Shown here: positions 35,545 to 43,537 of the stretch, piece after piece
Layout: every line of letters begins with the position of its first letter
Numbering within the stretch: position 1 is the stretch's first letter
From: Egicoccus halophilus
Lineage (GTDB): Bacteria; Actinomycetota; Nitriliruptoria; Nitriliruptorales; Nitriliruptoraceae
Assembly: GCF_004300825.1 (NCBI RefSeq)
Contig: NZ_CP036250.1
Coordinates: forward strand, 1 to 64,000
DNA length: 64,000 nt
Direction of reading: 5' to 3'
The notes under the pieces: generated by a model
Database searches by the model: none
What the model was told of the DNA's origin: nothing
The model's input: only the letters and a program-made list of their open reading frames with translations
Program-made: the position numbers and the translations under genes

Positions 35545-36207
35545 TCAATCGCTGTCGCTCTGGCGGCTCTGGAGCTTGTGGTACTGCGCGCGCTCGCGTG
35601 CCTCCCTGATGGAGTGGCCCTGCTCGAGCAACGACTCGATCTGGGCCTCCGCCTCGTTGATGCGCTTCGCCGCGTCAAGCACCGCCGCCTCGACGGCTTG
35701 GGGCACGACCACCACGCCATCACAATCGCCGACGATCAGGTCGCCGGGCGCGACCTGCACGCCGGACAAGGACACCGGTTCCTGCACGTCCGAGACTTCG
35801 ACCCGGTCCTTGCCCGTGCGCATGGTGCGGACGCGCGAGTACAACGGATACCCGAGATCGACGGCGCGTTGCGTGTCGCGACAGGCACCGTCGATGACCG
35901 TGCCGGCGACGCCTTTCCGCGAGGCCATCTGGGTGAGGATGTCCCCCCAGACGGTGCACGACTCGTCGCCGGCGTTGTCGAGCACCACGACCGCCCCGGC
36001 CGGGACGTCATCGAGGTAGTCGCCCACCGTCCCTGGGTCGGTCGGGCTGATCCGCCGGTAGCGCACGGTGAAAGCGCGGCCCGCCATGGCGACCGAACGA
36101 TCGATCGGCATCAGGCCGAGCGCGCATCCCTCGATGCCTTGACTGTCCAGCGCGTCCGAAATCGTGGCGGTCCCGAACGTCGTCCAAACCGAGAGGTCCT
36201 CGTTCAT
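35545..36207 (-). CDS. RraA-like aldolase/decarboxylase family protein (copy 2)
   Basis: 220 residues with FGTATISDALDSQGIEG, AGRAFTVRYRR, AVVVLDNAGDESCTVWGDILTQMASRKGVAGTVIDGACRDTQRAVDLGYPLYSR, and VAPGDLIVGDCDGVVVVPQ: a complete RraA-fold aldolase signature including D-G-x-C-R-D. The ATG at 36205-36207 overlaps the stop of the LigB-type gene (ATGA); an ATG six bases earlier is also possible. Direct coupling to the ring-cleavage enzyme suggests it acts on a cleavage product. Copy 1 follows it, so the operon has two non-identical members beside galC elsewhere in the island. Confidence 0.87.
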   Translation of the reverse strand: MNEDLSVWTTFGTATISDALDSQGIEGCALGLMPIDRSVAMAGRAFTVRYRRISPTDPGTVGDYLDDVPAGAVVVLDNAGDESCTVWGDILTQMASRKGVAGTVIDGACRDTQRAVDLGYPLYSRVRTMRTGKDRVEVSDVQEPVSLSGVQVAPGDLIVGDCDGVVVVPQAVEAAVLDAAKRINEAEAQIESLLEQGHSIREARERAQYHKLQSRQSDSD

Positions 36208-37172
36208 TCCCATACGGCAAATCCCATCCCGACGCCGGATCCCGCGGGAGAGCGGTAGTACGGCACATAGTCGATGACCTTGAAGTCGAGGTGCTCCGCA
36301 GCCCCCGCGGCAGTGATCCAGTTCTTCGCTTCCGAACTGCCCGACAGCAGACGGTCGGGGTCGATCTGCTCGATGTGTTCGCGGTCCCCCTGAGCGATCG
36401 CGTCCAACAGTCCGCGGTCGAGTTCCTCGTCCACGACGAAGTGGCTGAGACCACCGGAGCCGACGACGCAGACGTTGAGGTCCTCGTCCCACGATTCCAC
36501 CGCGCGGCGAAGCCCCTGTCCCAACTCGAAACAACGGCCGGGCGCGGGCGTGTTCGGCGGGTAGTAGGTGTTGAGGTACACCGGGAGAACCGGGAGATCG
36601 AACTGATGCTCCAGGATGCGGTGGTAGACGAACGTCCACGCGTGACCGAGGGGCTTGTCCGTGGGCTGTTGGCGAAAGCTGTAGACATCGAAGTGCTGCT
36701 TGGTCAGCTCAGCGATGACGTGGCGACCCAGATCCCCATGCACCCGGACGGTGTGGTTGGTGCCGTCGCCGTGGTAGCCCCAGTAGGCGGAACGAAGGGT
36801 CGGATGCATGTGCTCGACATCCGGTGGCCGCGTTTCCACCTGATCATTCCAGTAGACGCCGAGAGCTGGAATGTTCTCCTTGTCGAACCATTCCTCCTGG
36901 TCATCACCCACGATGAGCAGCAAGTCGATGTCCCGCTCGCGGATCGTGGCCCCGAGTTTCGCAATCGCCGCCTGACACGCGTCGTTCTTGGCCGCGACGA
37001 CATCGTCGGTCAACTGATCGGCGAGTTGCTCGCGGAGTCGCTCGGTTCGGCCGGCGTAGTCGGGGATCTGGGGGTTCTTCGCGTCGCGGCTGGCGTGCCC
37101 CTCGAACTCGTCGATCGGCGTACTCAACATCGGACTGTGCGAGGTTCCGATGCCCAACGTGATCTTTGCCAT
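36204..37172 (-). CDS. class III extradiol ring-cleavage dioxygenase, LigB type
   Basis: Fe(II) dioxygenase cleaving a catechol-type ring next to a hydroxyl. The 322 residues begin MAKITLGIGTSHSPML with the iron ligand His12 as in LigB; further family segments are LLLIVGDDQEEWFD (metal-site acid region), PVLPVYLNTYYPPNTPAPGRCFELGQGLRRAVES and VCVVGSGGLSHFVVDEEL with the catalytic His. No LigA-like small subunit is encoded next to it, so it resembles the single-chain gallate/3-O-methylgallate branch as much as protocatechuate 4,5-dioxygenase. Overlaps the RraA-like gene downstream. Given LigC and LigI nearby, protocatechuate or a methoxylated relative is the probable substrate. Confidence 0.85.
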   Translation of the reverse strand: MAKITLGIGTSHSPMLSTPIDEFEGHASRDAKNPQIPDYAGRTERLREQLADQLTDDVVAAKNDACQAAIAKLGATIRERDIDLLLIVGDDQEEWFDKENIPALGVYWNDQVETRPPDVEHMHPTLRSAYWGYHGDGTNHTVRVHGDLGRHVIAELTKQHFDVYSFRQQPTDKPLGHAWTFVYHRILEHQFDLPVLPVYLNTYYPPNTPAPGRCFELGQGLRRAVESWDEDLNVCVVGSGGLSHFVVDEELDRGLLDAIAQGDREHIEQIDPDRLLSGSSEAKNWITAAGAAEHLDFKVIDYVPYYRSPAGSGVGMGFAVWE

Positions 37173-37230
37173 GTTCAGTCTTTCTTCTCGCGTGCGGCGC
37201 ACCACCGACAACCGCCGCGCCGGGTGGCGG

Positions 37231-37620
37231 TCAGGAAGCCATCGCGACGATCTGCAGTTGGATGTTCATCTCGCCCGGCAAGTCCACACGAGAAACGTGG
37301 CGCACAGGGCGGTCGTCGTCATCCGGGAAGTACTTGAGCCAGTTGTCGTTGACGAAGTTGCGATGCGCCTTGTCGCGCAAACTCACATCCACCTTCGTGA
37401 CATCGCCCCACGCGACCCCGGCCGCCTCGAGGACCGCTCCGAGATTGTCGAATGCGTTCGCGATCTCGGTCGCGACCTGATCGGGGAAGGTGCCCGTGGC
37501 TCGGTCGATACCGGGGACCGTGCCAGTGAAGAGCCAGCCACCCGCTTTGACCGCGACCGGAATGGGGTTGTCCCCGTGACCGAGCCCCTCGACTTCGATG
37601 ACTTGGCGTTTCGCTGGCAC
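37231..37620 (-). CDS. RidA/YjgF family protein
   Basis: 129 residues with the RidA plan: GHGDNPIPVAVKAGGWLFTGTVPGID, TFPDQVATEIANAFDNLGAVLEAAG, VTKVDVSLRD and the C-terminal RVDLPGEMNIQLQIVAMA. Standard RidA deaminates reactive enamines; the catalytic Arg-Glu pair is only partly evident here (the usual R at the subunit interface is RPVRHVSR-like), so it is a side branch of the family, as often found in catabolic operons. GTG at 37618-37620. First gene of the operon that runs through the LigB-type dioxygenase to the MFS gene at 31283; operator B lies upstream. Confidence 0.85.
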   Translation of the reverse strand: MPAKRQVIEVEGLGHGDNPIPVAVKAGGWLFTGTVPGIDRATGTFPDQVATEIANAFDNLGAVLEAAGVAWGDVTKVDVSLRDKAHRNFVNDNWLKYFPDDDDRPVRHVSRVDLPGEMNIQLQIVAMAS

Positions 37621-37718
37621 GCTGCTCTCCTCTGTCGGCGTGGCACCAAGGCTGCATCACACGCGGGCCGCGCTCGCCGGTGGCACATCGCCAGCCGTCG
37701 CCGCTTTCCCTGCGGGAG

Positions 37719-37735
37719 AAAAGGTTATACCTTTT
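37719..37735. promoter_or_regulatory. operator-like palindrome B (AAAAGGTTATACCTTTT)
   Basis: A perfect 17-bp inverted repeat with 7-bp arms around TAT, about 100 bases from each of two divergent starts (ridA-like and nitroreductase). Its inner 13 bases are identical to site A at 26551-26563. Strong candidate for the main operator of the catabolic island. Confidence 0.8.
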
Positions 37736-37822
37736 TTCCGCGAGAGGGGCAAGCCTTCGCACGACGCCGATGCGACGTGCCGAGCCGCCCCCCACGACGA
37801 GCACGGGTGACAAGGCGCGCCG

Positions 37823-38500
37823 ATGGACCTCACGCACTGCGACCAGGCCTCAATCGACTACATCCTGAGCACCACGCGGACCGTCCGGCGGCGGCTCGAA
37901 CTCGATCGGCCCGTTCCCGACGAAGTCCTGCTCGATTGCCTTCGGCTGGCGGTCCAGGCGCCCTCTGGCGGAGACCGTCAGCCATGGCGCTTCGTGGTCG
38001 TACGGGACCAGGAGCGGCGTGCCGCGATCGGCGCGTTGTTTCGGTCGCGAGGCGAGGCCTACCTGCGCGAGCGCCGCACGGGCGACCGCGCGCCGCGGGA
38101 CGAGGTCCGGCTGCATCGGTCGGTGCGCCATCTGCTCGACACGATCGACCGGGTCCCGGTCCTGGTCATCCCCTGCCTGCTCGGCCGTCCACCCGCCGGC
38201 GTCGGCGCGGCAGCCTTCTACGGCTCGATCTACCCGGCGGTGTGGAGCTTCATGCTCGCGCTCCGCTCCCGTGGCTTGGGCGCCGCATGGACGACGTTCC
38301 ACCTGCACCACGAGCGCGAGGCAGCCAGCATTCTCGACATCCCCCACGACGAGGTGACGCAGACCGCGCTGCTGCCTGTGGCCTACACGGTCGGATCCTC
38401 CTTCGCCGCGGCTCGTCGAACCCCCGCCGAACACGTCACCTACGTCGATCGCTGGGGCCATCCTGCATCGCCTTCTGCCACCACCACACGCGACGGCTGA
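37823..38500 (+). CDS. nitroreductase family protein
   Basis: A 225-residue FMN-dependent oxidoreductase. The N-terminal region ILSTTRTVRRRLELDRPVPDEVLLDCLRLAVQAPSGGDRQPWRFVVV holds the FMN phosphate-binding Arg and the S/N-x-Q-P-W motif; GLGAAWTTFHLHHE near residue 155 is the second FMN contact. Typical for the family that reduces nitro groups, quinones or enones with NAD(P)H. It diverges from the ridA/LigB operon at operator B and is followed after 5 bases by a TauE/SafE-like gene. A role in reducing an enone or quinone intermediate is plausible. Confidence 0.88.
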   Translation: MDLTHCDQASIDYILSTTRTVRRRLELDRPVPDEVLLDCLRLAVQAPSGGDRQPWRFVVVRDQERRAAIGALFRSRGEAYLRERRTGDRAPRDEVRLHRSVRHLLDTIDRVPVLVIPCLLGRPPAGVGAAAFYGSIYPAVWSFMLALRSRGLGAAWTTFHLHHEREAASILDIPHDEVTQTALLPVAYTVGSSFAAARRTPAEHVTYVDRWGHPASPSATTTRDG

Positions 38501-38505
38501 CGCCG

Positions 38506-39306
38506 ATGTCCGCGCTCCAGGTCGTCATCCTCTTCTTCGCCGCCGCCGGGGCCGGTGCCGTGAACGCGGTCGTCGGCGCAGGAACACTGATCACGTTCCC
38601 GACCCTGTTGGCCATGGGGGTGCCGCCGGTCACGGCGAACGTGTCGAACGCGGTCGGGCTGGTGCCCGGGGGCCTGGCCGCTGCAGGGGCCTACCATCGG
38701 GTCCTGCACAGCCAGCGGCGGCTGGTGGCACGACTGCTCGTGCCCTCGGCCGCCGGGGCCGCACTCGGTGGCCTGCTCGTGCTCGCCTTCGACCCTGCGG
38801 TCTTCGCCGCCGCCGTCCCGGTGCTGCTCGTCGGCTCGGCCGTTCTCGCGCTGGCCCAACCGCGCATCACGCAGCTCATGCGGTCCCGGCCAGGACGCCG
38901 GACGGTCCCGTCGCGGCCGGCCGCCCGCGACGAGGACGCCGTCGGCGTGACGGGCGCAAGTGCGCCGCTGATGCTCGGCGTCGGGCTGACGGGCATCTAC
39001 GGAGGCTACTTCGGCGCCGCGCAGGGGGTGGTGCTGCTCTGCCTGCTCGGCCTCCTGCTCCAGGCCGAGCTGACGGCCGTGAACGGGCTGAAGAACCTGC
39101 TGTCGACCACGGCCAACCTGTTGGCCGCATCGATCTTCGTGGTGGCCGGCGTCGTCGACTGGCGAATCGCCGGCGTCGTTGCCGTCGGCTCCGTGCTCGG
39201 CGGCTGGTTCGGCGCCAAGGGCGCGCAACGGCTGAACCCACGTCTGCTGCGCCTGAGCCTCGTCGTGGTGGCGGTCGCGGCCGCCATCCGCCAGATCGTG
39301 ACCTGA
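38506..39306 (+). CDS. TauE/SafE family membrane permease
   Basis: A 266-residue protein with about eight helices in two halves. The first half has VNAVVGAGTLITFPTLLAMGVPPVTANVSNAVGLVPG and the second GLTGIYGGYFGAAQGVVLLCLLGLLLQ, both typical of TauE/SafE (DUF81) exporters of sulfonates, sulfite and small organic anions. A polar loop of 30 residues (SRPGRRTVPSRPAARDED) separates them. The ATG at 38506 lies 5 bases after the nitroreductase stop, so the two are cotranscribed. Direction and ligand are not evident. Confidence 0.88.
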   Translation: MSALQVVILFFAAAGAGAVNAVVGAGTLITFPTLLAMGVPPVTANVSNAVGLVPGGLAAAGAYHRVLHSQRRLVARLLVPSAAGAALGGLLVLAFDPAVFAAAVPVLLVGSAVLALAQPRITQLMRSRPGRRTVPSRPAARDEDAVGVTGASAPLMLGVGLTGIYGGYFGAAQGVVLLCLLGLLLQAELTAVNGLKNLLSTTANLLAASIFVVAGVVDWRIAGVVAVGSVLGGWFGAKGAQRLNPRLLRLSLVVVAVAAAIRQIVT

Positions 39307-39465
39307 GCCACTGGCCAGGTGGGCTGCCCGTCCCGCACGCTGGATCCCCAAAATGAATATTGTCAGACCATTCGCCGTGTTGCTAGCGTCGTGCGTACCA
39401 GGGACGGCCGTGACCTCGCTGAGGCGTTGCCGCGCTCGTACGACGACCGTCTGAAAGGAAGAGGG

Positions 39466-40479
39466 ATGTACAACGGCAAGAAGGTCTTCGACGTGCATGG
39501 GCACGTCTCCGCCCCGATGGGGGGCGTCGGTCGCTTCAACATGGTGCTGCAGGCGACCAACATGGTGATCAACAACCCCATGGGTGATCCGACCCTGGCC
39601 GGGGTGTTCGGTCTGGAGGACGACGACTGGGACACGTCGGTCGGCAACCACCTCAAGGTGATGGACGAGCGTGACATCGACGTCCAGATCATCGGTCCAC
39701 GGCCCTACCTCATGTTCGGGTGGATGCAGCCCCACCTGCTGCCGGTCTGGACACGGTTCGTGAATGACTCGATCGCCAAGCAGGTCGGGATGTTCCCCGA
39801 GCGGTTCCTGGGTGCCTGCCAGCTTCCGCAGAGCATCACCGAACCGGATGCGACGCACATGCTCGACGAACTCAACCGCTGCGTCGACGACTTCGGCTTC
39901 GTCGCCGCGTACGTGTCGCCGGACCCCACCGGGCGGCGCGACGGTCCCGGGCTCGCGGAGTCCTACTGGGACCCGCTGTACAAGCGGTGCGTCGAACTCA
40001 ACGTCCCCATCATCATCCACGGGACCAACGTGCACGACCCGCGCTTCGCCCTGGTGCCGCACAACTACCAGCTGGGGTTCGTCGCCGAGCAGTACTGGGC
40101 CAACCAGGTCCTCTCGCACAGCGACGTGTTCGAGCGCTTCCCCGATCTCAAGGTCGTGATCTGCCACTGCGGGGGCTCGCTGGACCGCTGGATCCCGACG
40201 GATCCGCACCTCGCGCAGAAGGATCTGTCCGACAACCTGTTCTACGACACCTGTGCCCACGACGTGCACTACCTCGAGGCGGCGATCAAGCAGCGCACGG
40301 TCAAGCGGATGCTGTTCGGAACCGAGGCGCCCGGCTCGGGCAAGGCCATCCGTCCGGAGACGGGGCGTTCCGCCGACGACCTGGTCCCGGTCATCAGCGC
40401 GTACGACTTCCTGTCCGAGGAGGACAAGCTGGACATCTTCCACAACAACCCAGCCAAGATCTTCCCGCAGTTCACGTGA
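39466..40479 (+). CDS. amidohydrolase-2 family protein (ACMSD/LigJ-like)
   Basis: A 337-residue TIM-barrel metalloenzyme. VFDVHGHV near residue 10 is the first metal motif (D-x-H-x-H), CQLPQSITEPDATHMLDELNRCVDDFGFVAAYVSPDP resembles the central strand of LigJ (4-oxalomesaconate hydratase) and related decarboxylases, PIIIHGTNVHDP and VVICHCGGSLDRW give two more metal His, and LFGTEAPGSGKA the late acidic region. AAAGGAAGAGGG precedes the ATG. It may be a second OMA hydratase, a vanillate- or resorcylate-type decarboxylase, or a hydrolase. It ends at a strong terminator facing an MFS gene. Confidence 0.82.
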   Translation: MYNGKKVFDVHGHVSAPMGGVGRFNMVLQATNMVINNPMGDPTLAGVFGLEDDDWDTSVGNHLKVMDERDIDVQIIGPRPYLMFGWMQPHLLPVWTRFVNDSIAKQVGMFPERFLGACQLPQSITEPDATHMLDELNRCVDDFGFVAAYVSPDPTGRRDGPGLAESYWDPLYKRCVELNVPIIIHGTNVHDPRFALVPHNYQLGFVAEQYWANQVLSHSDVFERFPDLKVVICHCGGSLDRWIPTDPHLAQKDLSDNLFYDTCAHDVHYLEAAIKQRTVKRMLFGTEAPGSGKAIRPETGRSADDLVPVISAYDFLSEEDKLDIFHNNPAKIFPQFT

Positions 40480-40519
40480 CCGACGCGCCCCGACGCTCAA
40501 CGGGGCGCGGCGCTCGGAA

Positions 40520-40550
40520 GGAGCGAGGGGGCCATCGGCCCCCTCGCTCC
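40520..40550. terminator. bidirectional terminator between amidohydrolase and MFS genes
   Basis: GGAGCGAGGGGGCC, loop ATC and the exact complement form a 14-bp stem. A second, shorter stem (GCGCCCC/GGGGCGC, 40485-40507) lies directly before it. Both fall between convergent genes. Confidence 0.85.
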
Positions 40551-40593
40551 GCTGTCGCCGGGATCGAGCTGCCGTTGCCGGCATCCGCCCCGC

Positions 40594-41781
40594 TCATCGC
40601 CGCGCTGGATCGACCTCGGGGAACTCGGCGGTGAGCACCGCCCCGGCGCTGCCCGCCAGCATCAGTCCCATGGCGACGAACACGGCCGGGACGCCCGCGG
40701 CGCCGCCCACCGCTCCCACCACCACGGGCAGCAGGAGCTGACCGCCCCGGTTGCCCGTGAGACGGATCCCGAGGGCGATGCCTCGCCGTTCCGGCGGCAC
40801 GGCCTGGGACACCCACGCGAGCGACATCGGCTGGCCGAGGCCGAGGCCGAAGCCAGCGAGCGCCATCAGGGCGAAGCCCAGTGCGACATTGGCGGACCAG
40901 GGCAGAACCGTGAGGGCGATGGCGGGGACGACCAACCCGTAGAGGAAGAGGTTGCGGCGGCCCAGCGCGCGCAGCATCGGCATCAGGAGCAACCGCGAGG
41001 CGCCCGAGGCCGCGGCCCGAACCGCCAGCAGGGCTCCGACGGTGGCAGCCGAGAGTCCCCTGGCCTCACCGTAGACGGGGACGTACGCGACGAGGATGTC
41101 GATCGTGGCCATGACCGCGATGCTGACGGACATGGCCTGCGGCATCGATGGCAGGCGGAGGACGACGCCCGCCGAACGAAGGAGCGAGCCGCCCGTCCCG
41201 GCTCCCGGGCGACCGGCGCTCACGGAGGGCGGAGGCCGGCGCACGAGGGACACGGCCATCACCAGCAGCGGCAGGACGAACACCTGGCTCGCCAGGAACG
41301 CCAGGGTCGTGCTGCCGGTGCTGGTCAGCAGCACGCCGGCCGCGAACGGTCCCGCCACCTGACCGATGGAGGCCGCGAACGCGAACATGCCGTAGTGCGC
41401 GTCGCGGCGCTCCGAGGTCGTGCCGTTCGCGATCAGCGCCTGGATCGCGATCAGGCAGAACACCTGCCCGAGCCCGAGCAGCGCCTGCGCGACCGCGAGG
41501 ACACCGAGGTTCGGCGCCGCCGCCAGCAGTCCGATCGTGGCCGCGAGCACCAGCGCACCGAAAACGATGAAAGTCGACGGCCCCCGGCGGTCGATCCAGC
41601 GGCCGGCCGGTATCGCGAGGGCGAACGACAGCACGGCATACGAGCCCGCGATGAGGCCGATCTGGGCCACCGTGGCCCCCAGTTCGAGCGCCCGGTAGGA
41701 GACCAGGGGCCGAACCAGGTCCAGGGTCGCGGTCAGCAGCACCACGCCGACCAACGTCCGCATGAACCAACTCGTTCGCAT
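40594..41781 (-). CDS. MFS transporter
   Basis: A 395-residue 12-helix permease. LDLVRPLVSYRALELGATVAQIGLIAGSYAVLSFALAIPAGRWIDRRGP at the start aligns with the MFS protein of the galB operon (RPTASYRTLELG and a matching A-loop), so the two are paralogues inside one island. The ATG at 41779-41781 is used. It diverges from the flavin monooxygenase gene over a 148-base region with a palindrome (41833-41853), which suggests joint control and that it imports the monooxygenase substrate. Confidence 0.88.
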   Translation of the reverse strand: MRTSWFMRTLVGVVLLTATLDLVRPLVSYRALELGATVAQIGLIAGSYAVLSFALAIPAGRWIDRRGPSTFIVFGALVLAATIGLLAAAPNLGVLAVAQALLGLGQVFCLIAIQALIANGTTSERRDAHYGMFAFAASIGQVAGPFAAGVLLTSTGSTTLAFLASQVFVLPLLVMAVSLVRRPPPSVSAGRPGAGTGGSLLRSAGVVLRLPSMPQAMSVSIAVMATIDILVAYVPVYGEARGLSAATVGALLAVRAAASGASRLLLMPMLRALGRRNLFLYGLVVPAIALTVLPWSANVALGFALMALAGFGLGLGQPMSLAWVSQAVPPERRGIALGIRLTGNRGGQLLLPVVVGAVGGAAGVPAVFVAMGLMLAGSAGAVLTAEFPEVDPARR

Positions 41782-41832
41782 GATCGACGCCTCCGCCTGC
41801 CGGGTCGGGACGGCATGACTCTACGCGCAGAT

Positions 41833-41853
41833 GGACTTTAGAACTAAAGGTCC
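41833..41853. promoter_or_regulatory. palindrome in MFS/monooxygenase divergent promoter
   Basis: GGACTTTAGAACTAAAGGTCC contains the perfect inner palindrome TTTAG-AA-CTAAA and imperfect GGAC/GGTCC outer arms. It is about 52 bases from the MFS start and 77 from the monooxygenase start. It is not the A/B operator, so a different regulator (MarR- or TetR-type) is likely. Confidence 0.6.
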
Positions 41854-41929
41854 GACCGATAGGCTGACGCGCGGGAGCGCGAGTCGGGCCGGTCGGGCAG
41901 GCAGGGCGCGCCGGAGGCAGGAGGCCGCC

Positions 41930-43537
41930 ATGGGGAACCACGATCACGAAGTCATCATCGTCGGCGGGGGCCCGGTCGGCGTCGGGCTGGCCATCGCCCT
42001 CGGCCAGCGCGGCGTCGACTGCGTCGTATTGGAGCAACGCACGGAGCTGTCCCCGATCCCGAAGGGGCAGGGGCTCGCACAGCGTACCATGGAGCACTTC
42101 CACTTCTTCGGCGTCGAGCCGGAGATCCGCGCGGCACGCACCATGCCGCGTGGTCACCCCATCGGCCAGATCACGGCCTACGGCTCACTGATGAGCGACT
42201 TCTGGCACGCTCCGGCCGGACGAGAGGTCGTGCGCAGCTACTACTTCCAGGCCAACGAACGCCTTCCGCAGTACCGGACCGAGGCGGTGCTGCGACGACG
42301 GCTCGACGAGCTGACGAACGTGACCCTGCACCTCGGCGCGGTCGCCACCGAGGTCACGCAGTCCGACGACGGGGCCCGGGTCGAGGTCGAGATCGACGGT
42401 GAGCGCCGGTGGCTCAGCGCTCGCTACGTCGTCGGGTGTGACGGCGGCCGTTCGATGGTGCGTGAGCACGCCGACATCACGCGTCACGGCACCGACTGGG
42501 GCGAACTCGTGTCGTTGATCGTGTTCCGTTCCCGCGACCTGCACGAAGCGCTGGAGCGGTTCCCGGCTCGCTCGACCTACCGGGTGATGCATCCGGCGCT
42601 GCAGGGCTACTGGCAGTTCTTCGGCCGGGTCGACGTGGGCGAATCGTTCTTCTTCCACGCCCCCATTCCTCACGGAACCGACCTCGAGCACTTCGACGCG
42701 CTCGCACAACTCCGCGAGGCGGCCGGTTTCGATCTCGATGCCACGATCGACCACGTCGGGTTCTGGGATCTGCGGGTGCAGGTCGCCGACCGCTACCGCC
42801 GGGGCAACGTCTTCATCGCGGGTGACGCCGCCCACACCCATCCGCCCTACGGCGGGTACGGGCTCAACAACGGGATGGAGGACGCCGTCAACCTCGCCTG
42901 GAAGCTCACCGCCGCCCTGCGCGGCTGGGGCGGTGAACAGCTGCTCGACTCGTACACCGAGGAGCGACAGGCCATCTTCTCCGACATCGGCGAGCGACTG
43001 ATCGGAGGATGGATCGAGCACGATCGCGAATGGCTGGCGACCTACGCTCCCGAGACGCACCCGGACTTCCAGGAGCGGTTCGCCGACTTCGCCGACAGTT
43101 TCGGCCGCAAGGTCTCCACCTTCGAACCGCACTACGAGGGTTCGTCGGTCATCGTCGGCGCCCCCGAGGGCGGGGTCAGCAGCGCGCTGGGAGAACACAC
43201 CTACCGGGCGCGCCCGGGTCACCACCTGCCGCCGCTGCGACTGGCAGACGACCGCAACGTCTTCGAGGCGCTCGGCGCCGGGTTCGCGCTCATCGCGGTC
43301 GGAGCCGCCGATGCGGACCTCGAGACGTTCGAGGAGGCCGCACGGGCGACCGGCACCCCGCTGCACATCGTCCGTGATCCGGCCGGTGGCGAGACGCAGC
43401 AGTTCGACGCCGGGCTCGTCCTTGTCCGTCCCGACCAGTACATCGCATGGACCGGCGACACCGTCCCGGCCGATCCGGGAGCATTGCTCGCCCGCGTCAC
43501 CGGCCGCGGAGCCATCACGACAGGAGCGACGGCATGA
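41930..43537 (+). CDS. FAD-dependent aromatic monooxygenase
   Basis: Class A flavoprotein hydroxylase of 535 residues. It has the N-terminal FAD fold IIVGGGPVGVGLAIALGQRG (residues 9-28), VVGCDGGRSMVREHADI (the DG motif) and NVFIAGDAAHTHPPYGGYGLNNGMEDAVNLAWKL (the GD motif and active-site loop), then a C-terminal thioredoxin-like domain as in phenol and 3-hydroxybenzoate/2,4-dichlorophenol hydroxylases. It hydroxylates a phenolic ring with NAD(P)H and O2, so it could feed a catecholic acid into ring cleavage. The ATG at 41930 follows GGAGGC. Its stop overlaps the next gene (ATGA). Confidence 0.9.
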   Translation: MGNHDHEVIIVGGGPVGVGLAIALGQRGVDCVVLEQRTELSPIPKGQGLAQRTMEHFHFFGVEPEIRAARTMPRGHPIGQITAYGSLMSDFWHAPAGREVVRSYYFQANERLPQYRTEAVLRRRLDELTNVTLHLGAVATEVTQSDDGARVEVEIDGERRWLSARYVVGCDGGRSMVREHADITRHGTDWGELVSLIVFRSRDLHEALERFPARSTYRVMHPALQGYWQFFGRVDVGESFFFHAPIPHGTDLEHFDALAQLREAAGFDLDATIDHVGFWDLRVQVADRYRRGNVFIAGDAAHTHPPYGGYGLNNGMEDAVNLAWKLTAALRGWGGEQLLDSYTEERQAIFSDIGERLIGGWIEHDREWLATYAPETHPDFQERFADFADSFGRKVSTFEPHYEGSSVIVGAPEGGVSSALGEHTYRARPGHHLPPLRLADDRNVFEALGAGFALIAVGAADADLETFEEAARATGTPLHIVRDPAGGETQQFDAGLVLVRPDQYIAWTGDTVPADPGALLARVTGRGAITTGATA

